A stretch of 41,048 bases of DNA from Halobacteriales archaeon (GTDB lineage: Archaea > Halobacteriota > Halobacteria > Halobacteriales > SKNY01), in the NCBI GenBank assembly GCA_007118975.1, contig SKQO01000019.1:1-41048 (forward strand), given 5' to 3'. Both the position numbers and the translations under genes were made by a program. A model generated the notes under the pieces. That model had not been told where the DNA came from, did not search any database, and saw only the letters and a list, made by a program, of their open reading frames with translations. Position 1 is the first letter of the stretch. Each line of letters begins with the position of its first letter. This document shows, in pieces, positions 36,601 through 41,048 of the stretch.

Positions 36601-37276
36601 TACCCGGGATTGCGTCACTCGCGGCTTAGGCGTTCGGGAGCCATGATCGGAAAGGGGGGGCATCGGCCCGGGGACACCACGATTAGGCCAAATTTTCATA
36701 TATGGAATATCCAGATCCGCATGCCGAGGAACGAATCCAGGCAATACACGCCGTGTTGACTGTGTTCGCTCATCAAATGGTTCACAGACCTCGGCGCATC
36801 CCCTGACAGGAGGTCGCCACATTACTCCCCGATCTCCTGTCGTTTAGACCGACCAGCGTGCCGACAATCCTCGTACCCGCAAAGGACACTCGATCGATCT
36901 GGTAAATCGGATCCGGGACCAAGCGATACAGAGTGGGCTCACTGAGACGATAGTAACAACTTCCTCGCTGTGAACCGCCTCGGCCTCAAGCCCCCAGGCA
37001 TTCGGCCTGCGCGAACTGTAGATTGATCCGAACAGTTGCTGGGGAGCGGAGAAAGGCCCAGGTCATACAGATCAATGGCACCGACACCGACCAGGGCTCG
37101 CATCCGACGAGACCCAATTACTCGAGCCCGCGAGCGCTACTCGGACTGACTTGTCGCCGGGGTAGCCGCCCGAGACGGCCGACGCCCGTCCGTGTTAGCG
37201 ATTCGGAGCACTCCGATGTTCGGTAAGTTCGGATGCTTTATATCTGCTCCCGGAACCAGGTTGGTTCAACGGACCG
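36601..37276. other. Intergenic stretch between divergent genes
   Basis: It holds the promoters of the MutS2-like gene and the DUF4330 operon. I see no gene; the open frames have weak bias. Confidence 0.55.
37235..37242 (+). promoter_or_regulatory. TATA box of the DUF4330 operon
   Basis: GCTTTATA lies 35-42 bases before the ATG at 37277. It is a good haloarchaeal TATA box and predicts a short leader of about ten bases. Confidence 0.6.
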
Positions 37277-38995
37277 ATGGAATTGATCGACGAGCAGGGA
37301 CGGCTCTTCGGGTATGTCAACGTTATCGACGCGCTAGTTATTCTGCTGGTCGCGTCAGTGGTAATCGCCGGGCTCGTGTTTATCCTCTCGCCGGATCCGG
37401 CGAAGCCCGACACGCGATTCGCGACGGTCGACCTCGGCCCGCAGCCCAGTCACATCATCGAGGAAGTGGATGTCGGTGACTTAGTGGAACTCGAGGGACA
37501 CGCGGACAATCTGACGATCACGGACGTCTACTACGGCCCGGCCGAGGAGGGTGACGGGCACTTGATCGTCCGGACGGAAGTCAACGGTGAACGTGTCGAA
37601 GTCATAGAAGATGCCTGGCAGTTCACCTTCGGCGGCGAGCCGCTACGAGGGGGCCAGGCGTTGTCGATAGAAACGCTCGACTACGAGGCCGACGGGGAGA
37701 TCACACGCGTCGAGCGTGAAGATCCCGACCTCCGGACGAGTGAAACAGCCGTCTTCAGCATTGCGACCGTGTCAGCCGGTATCAGCGACGACCTCGCCGT
37801 CGGTGATACGTATACCGTCAACGGGCAGGAAGTCGGCACGATCGAATCGCTCCGGCTCTACCCGACTGAAGACAGCGAACGGTTAGCCCTGCTCGGACTT
37901 TCGCTCCAGACTCACGATCGGACTGGCGTTCCACACTTCGGCGCTGATCCAGTCCGAGTCGGGACCGCCGTGGACTTCGAGACTGATCTGTACAACGTCT
38001 CGGCCGTCGTCCTCGATCGTGGCACAACCGAGCTTGCAACCGAAGAAACCACCGTGCTGCTGGAGTCAAATCTCACACGTGGCGAGGCGGAGAACCTCGC
38101 GGCCGGTGACACGTTCACCGTTGACGGGGAAACCGTCGCCGAGATCGACGACGTCGCCTTCTTCCCGGGCGCAGAGGACGAAGTGACTGCCGTCGTGGCG
38201 GCTACCTACGCAACCCATCTCGAAGGTGATGACGTCCGCTTTGGGGACCGCAGCGTCAGGACCGGGGCCCCGCTGCCGTTCGAGACCGGGGAGTACGAAT
38301 TCATCGGCGAGATTCGCGAGCGCGACATCGATGGGCTCGTGGTGCAGGAGCAGGCGGTGGTCATCGAAACCGAGGTCTCCCGCAGCATCGCCGACCGTAT
38401 CGAGACAGGCGACACCCACGAAATCGCCGGCGTTGGACTCGCTAACGTCGAGGAAATGTCCGTGTATCCGACGGCCGATCGGGAGACAAAACGGGTCTTC
38501 CTTGGTCTCGAGCTGGTCGCGGAGGCCCGTTCTGACGGGCTCACCTATGGCGACCGAGATCTCCGCGACGGAGAAACCATCCCGTTCCGCACCGACGCAT
38601 ACGACATCGCGGGTGAAATCGTCGATCCGGACGGGCTGGCAGAGCCGGGCGAACCGATGACGACGAGCGTTACCCTCGAAAAGCGAAACGTACGGCCGGA
38701 ACGTGCCGACCGGATCGCCGTGGAGGCCACAGAGCGGATAGGCGGCGAGGAACTCGCTGAGATCACTGACAAGCACGAACGACCTGCCGAGGTCGTCCTC
38801 GAAAGCGAGGACGGCGACATCTTCGAACGAGAACATCCGGTCAACAAGGACCTCACCCTTGAGGCTGAACTCGTCACGCGAGACGCCGGCGAGACGCTTC
38901 GGTTCCACGGGGAGGATCTCCGGGAGGGTGACGAAATCGTCCTCGATCTCGGGCGGATCATCGTGACCGTCGAGGTCACGCACATCCAGGATTGA
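37277..38995 (+). CDS. DUF4330 protein with tandem repeats
   Basis: This 572-aa protein begins LIDEQGRLFGYVNVIDALVI, the DUF4330 start, with one membrane helix (about 17-37). A long external or cytoplasmic beta-rich part follows. At least three similar units of about 110 residues recur. Each has a GD-TYTVNG or GDTFTVDG segment, a line with YPTED or FFPGAED or YPTADRE, then FGADPVRVG, FGDRSVRTG or YGDRDLRDG, and an F-T-YDIAGEI-type end. Function is unknown; DUF4330 proteins occur in bacteria and haloarchaea. The next gene follows four bases after the stop, so the two are co-transcribed. Confidence 0.82.
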   Translation: MELIDEQGRLFGYVNVIDALVILLVASVVIAGLVFILSPDPAKPDTRFATVDLGPQPSHIIEEVDVGDLVELEGHADNLTITDVYYGPAEEGDGHLIVRTEVNGERVEVIEDAWQFTFGGEPLRGGQALSIETLDYEADGEITRVEREDPDLRTSETAVFSIATVSAGISDDLAVGDTYTVNGQEVGTIESLRLYPTEDSERLALLGLSLQTHDRTGVPHFGADPVRVGTAVDFETDLYNVSAVVLDRGTTELATEETTVLLESNLTRGEAENLAAGDTFTVDGETVAEIDDVAFFPGAEDEVTAVVAATYATHLEGDDVRFGDRSVRTGAPLPFETGEYEFIGEIRERDIDGLVVQEQAVVIETEVSRSIADRIETGDTHEIAGVGLANVEEMSVYPTADRETKRVFLGLELVAEARSDGLTYGDRDLRDGETIPFRTDAYDIAGEIVDPDGLAEPGEPMTTSVTLEKRNVRPERADRIAVEATERIGGEELAEITDKHERPAEVVLESEDGDIFEREHPVNKDLTLEAELVTRDAGETLRFHGEDLREGDEIVLDLGRIIVTVEVTHIQD

Positions 38996-38998
38996 CCG

Positions 38999-39778
38999 AT
39001 GAGAGGCCCCGGAGTCGAGCGGGTGATAGCCGGTTCACGGTTCGTAGCTGCTTGCCGATGTCGGATTGACACCCTCTTCAAACTCGTCTACACGTCTCGG
39101 GTCGGCAACGGCGCCAAGCGGCTCACCGACGAAGTCAAGATTGTCTGGGGTGGATCCGTCACCGAATCCGGGACGTCCCGCGGGATGGCTAGAATACAGC
39201 GGTTGGTCTCTGGGTCCCAGTTCGTGAACTCGCTCTCAAGTAGCGGTACTGCCCTCACCGCACGAATCTCGGCCGCAACGTCGACGGCGTTGACTGGCGA
39301 CGTGTGGGGCTTGATCGAGCGCAAAACGCGTGAATCGTTTTTCTACCGGTGGCTGACGGCCGAACCCGAGCCGGAAGTGATCGTCATCGACCTCCGCGAG
39401 ACCTACACCGCGGGGCCGGTGATCGGCACACTCGATCGGACGATCGCCGAGCTGACCCCCGGAATCGAATCGGCAACCGTCACACAAGCAGCGGCAGCAG
39501 GCGCACACCGGTTTCGCCACCGGCCGGTTCGATATCTCGGGTTCGCCCTGGCAGCCTTCGTAGGCGCGAGCGCATCCATTGGAGCGATCACGTCTACGCT
39601 GACGGGCATCGCCTTCGCCATTCACCTCCTGCTGTTTGTTGTTGCGATCTGGGGTACCCGCTCGACGCGAACCGCGGAGGAGCTCCTCGCCCATCCGGTC
39701 TCCCAGTGGCTGATGGAGGCGTTCGAGCCGCCGGAACCGATCGAGCCAGTCGAGACGAGGGAAGACGAGCGGGAATGA
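38999..39778 (+). CDS. Membrane protein downstream of DUF4330 protein
   Basis: This 259-aa protein starts four bases after the DUF4330 stop. The N-terminal half is mostly soluble and amphipathic, with EPEVIVIDLRETYTAGPVIG giving a predicted strand and helix. Two membrane helices lie at about residues 178-197 and 200-220, followed by a charged tail rich in Glu and Pro. I recognise no family. Tight spacing points to a joint function with the DUF4330 protein at the membrane. Confidence 0.75.
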   Translation: MRGPGVERVIAGSRFVAACRCRIDTLFKLVYTSRVGNGAKRLTDEVKIVWGGSVTESGTSRGMARIQRLVSGSQFVNSLSSSGTALTARISAATSTALTGDVWGLIERKTRESFFYRWLTAEPEPEVIVIDLRETYTAGPVIGTLDRTIAELTPGIESATVTQAAAAGAHRFRHRPVRYLGFALAAFVGASASIGAITSTLTGIAFAIHLLLFVVAIWGTRSTRTAEELLAHPVSQWLMEAFEPPEPIEPVETREDERE

Positions 39779-39933
39779 CCAAGAGCAATATCACGACGCG
39801 CTGAAAGCGCGGACCGCGTTCCGGGTGTGCGCCCGGTACTTCGAGAATCGCTCGTTTTTGCGAGGCGACCGTACCTTGACGGCAGCGACGGGTCCGTCAG
39901 TACCTTCATGCTTCCGGGTCGAGATACGAAAAC

Positions 39934-40413
39934 ATGCGATGGGAAGTTCGCTTGCTCGCGGTTTGCGGCCTGCTCGTCTGTCTCGCCGGATTGTTCGTCT
40001 GGTACGACACTGTCACCTACGACCCCACGATGAATGCATACCCCGGGAACGACCAGATCGGTGCGAATCCTGACGCCTATGTGGGGGAATCCGTCTCGGT
40101 GAGCGGTACCGTCGTCGCCACCGACCCGATCGTCGTGGACACCACTCCAGGCGTACCCGATCGGGGGGAGATTATCCTCGAAAATACCGAAGAAACGGCC
40201 GAGGTCGGCCAACAGGCGAGCGCCTTCGGGACGTTGACAGATCCCGAAACGCTGCAGACCGAGCGGCTCCTGGTTCGATGGCCGTGGGAAAATCAGTACA
40301 TGTACGCCGTATCGATCCTGGCAGCATTCTGGATGGCCGGGCGGATCGTCACCCAGTGGCGGTTCGACCGCGAAGGCCTGGGGTTTGTACCACGGGGTGG
40401 TCAGGATGGCTGA
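39934..40413 (+). CDS. Two-helix membrane protein with OB-like extracytoplasmic domain
   Basis: This 159-aa protein has a first helix at about residues 6-23, an acidic domain (about 40-120) and a second helix near 127-140. The domain contains DAYVGESVSVSGTVVATDPI and later GEIILENTEE and GQQASAFGTL, a strand pattern like the small OB-fold membrane proteins of haloarchaea. The next gene starts inside its last codons, overlapping by eight bases, so both are translated together. Function is unknown. Confidence 0.75.
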   Translation: MRWEVRLLAVCGLLVCLAGLFVWYDTVTYDPTMNAYPGNDQIGANPDAYVGESVSVSGTVVATDPIVVDTTPGVPDRGEIILENTEETAEVGQQASAFGTLTDPETLQTERLLVRWPWENQYMYAVSILAAFWMAGRIVTQWRFDREGLGFVPRGGQDG

Positions 40414-40906
40414 GCTGCTCACCCACATCCTGGTGGGCTACAGTATCGGCATGTTGCTTGCGTTCCAGTACGACTGGGTGCGCGCACCCCAGGTAACGCT
40501 GGTGATGATCGGCGCTGCTTCTCCGGATCTCAATCGAGTTGATCTCGTAATTGATAGCAATATGATCACGTCTACGTTCGGGATTCCATGGGATTGGGGC
40601 GCGCTGAACGTACTCGGTGGCAACATCATGGTGCTGGCCATTCTAGCCCTCCTCGTCACCGACGAGTGGCGACGACGTGCGTTCGTTCTGCTGGTGCTCG
40701 GGGCCATCTCGCATCACGCCCTTGACCTGTTGCTCCTCAATGCATCGGGCTATTCCTACGCCGTATTGTGGCCGGTTACCGAGTATCAGCCACCGGCTGG
40801 CATGCTCTACCGCAGTAGCGACCGGGTGCCAGCGGTGATTGCAGCCGCAGTGGCGGGCGCGATCCACCTCGGCTATCGGTGGCATGAACGAACAAGCCCG
40901 GAGTGA
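40406..40906 (+). CDS. YdjM-type (DUF457) membrane-bound metal-dependent hydrolase
   Basis: This 166-aa multi-helix protein starts MAELLTHILVGYSIG, the conserved N-terminus with His7 of the YdjM/DUF457 family. It continues GAASPDLNRVDL and GAISHHALDLLLL, whose Asp and His residues form the putative metal site. Five or so membrane helices span the length. The family is linked to hydrolase activity in the membrane, but substrates are mostly unknown. The start at 40406 was chosen over an upstream frame because it begins the conserved motif. It overlaps the OB-like protein gene by eight bases. Confidence 0.88.
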   Translation: MAELLTHILVGYSIGMLLAFQYDWVRAPQVTLVMIGAASPDLNRVDLVIDSNMITSTFGIPWDWGALNVLGGNIMVLAILALLVTDEWRRRAFVLLVLGAISHHALDLLLLNASGYSYAVLWPVTEYQPPAGMLYRSSDRVPAVIAAAVAGAIHLGYRWHERTSPE

Positions 40907-41048
40907 ATGGTGCCAATACCGGTGGCCGGCGAGCGCGCCCACGATCGGGTGCCGTCCTCCCGGCAGCGGGGGAAACCGGTGTACTCGTGCGGCGTACCAG
41001 TCGGTACGGCAATCTGTTTCCGATAGCGACGGGGGCCATTTCACCCCG

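Noticed and set aside
38066-38983. 305-aa minus-strand ORF opposite the DUF4330 gene
   Set aside because: Antisense shadow; the plus frame has repeats and a promoter.
1-41048. tRNA, rRNA, CRISPR array or complete insertion sequence
   Set aside because: No T-arm in a cloverleaf setting, no regularly spaced direct repeats and no transposase motif were found by eye; a covariance search could still find one.

Overview
The window is a piece of a haloarchaeal (class Halobacteria) chromosome. The proteins are acidic and encoded with GC-rich third positions. Several families are typical of halophilic archaea: a ba3-type (cba) heme-copper oxidase operon, a Tat lipoprotein of the DUF6517 type, a REC-HalX response regulator, degenerate KaiC/RAD55-like ATPases, an F420-type LLM oxidoreductase, a DUF4330 protein and archaeal-type promoters. 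I could not fix the genus. Coding density is low: many gaps of 300-1300 bases carry no convincing gene, and at least three genes are visibly broken. I see no rRNA, tRNA, CRISPR array or intact insertion sequence.

Layout. 1-1126: cba oxidase operon on the minus strand (small subunit with a damaged start, 59-aa subunit, CuA subunit II, first codons of subunit I). 1476-3021: DUF6517 lipoprotein and an overlapping pair of unknown genes. 3260-7619: sulfatase, LLM oxidoreductase split by one amber codon, and an MFS transporter relic. 7958-9878: divergent RNA-ligase partner (PIN) and Pab1020-type RNA ligase; the ligase carries one in-frame TAG. 10169-15047: minus-strand signalling array (five-PAS histidine kinase, HalX regulator, RAD55-like protein, DUF7504-like ATPase). 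15479-17368: metallophosphoesterase, a broken small membrane gene, CBS protein. 18056-20364: cyclic-2,3-diphosphoglycerate-synthetase-like P-loop protein divergent from a carbamate kinase. 20910-28551: carbohydrate or acid catabolism (BNR sialidase-like hydrolase, HpcH/HpaI aldolase, PHP hydrolase, PL22-like beta-propeller, large presumed alpha-barrel protein). 29088-31676: aminotransferase and a zinc-finger KaiC-like protein. 31677-32940: long gene-poor stretch. 32941-40906: ABC exporter, MutS2-like protein, DUF4330 operon and two overlapping membrane-protein genes.

How they work together. The sulfatase, sialidase-like hydrolase, PL22-like protein, large barrel protein, aldolase and PHP protein fit scavenging of a sulfated or acidic polysaccharide, but they do not form one tight operon. 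The kinase and HalX regulator form a two-component pair, with two KaiC-like proteins downstream that may share its signalling. The most notable oddity is the pair of otherwise intact genes each interrupted by a single UAG. Because UAG also ends other genes here, including one of the two interrupted genes, recent nonsense mutation is more likely than recoding.
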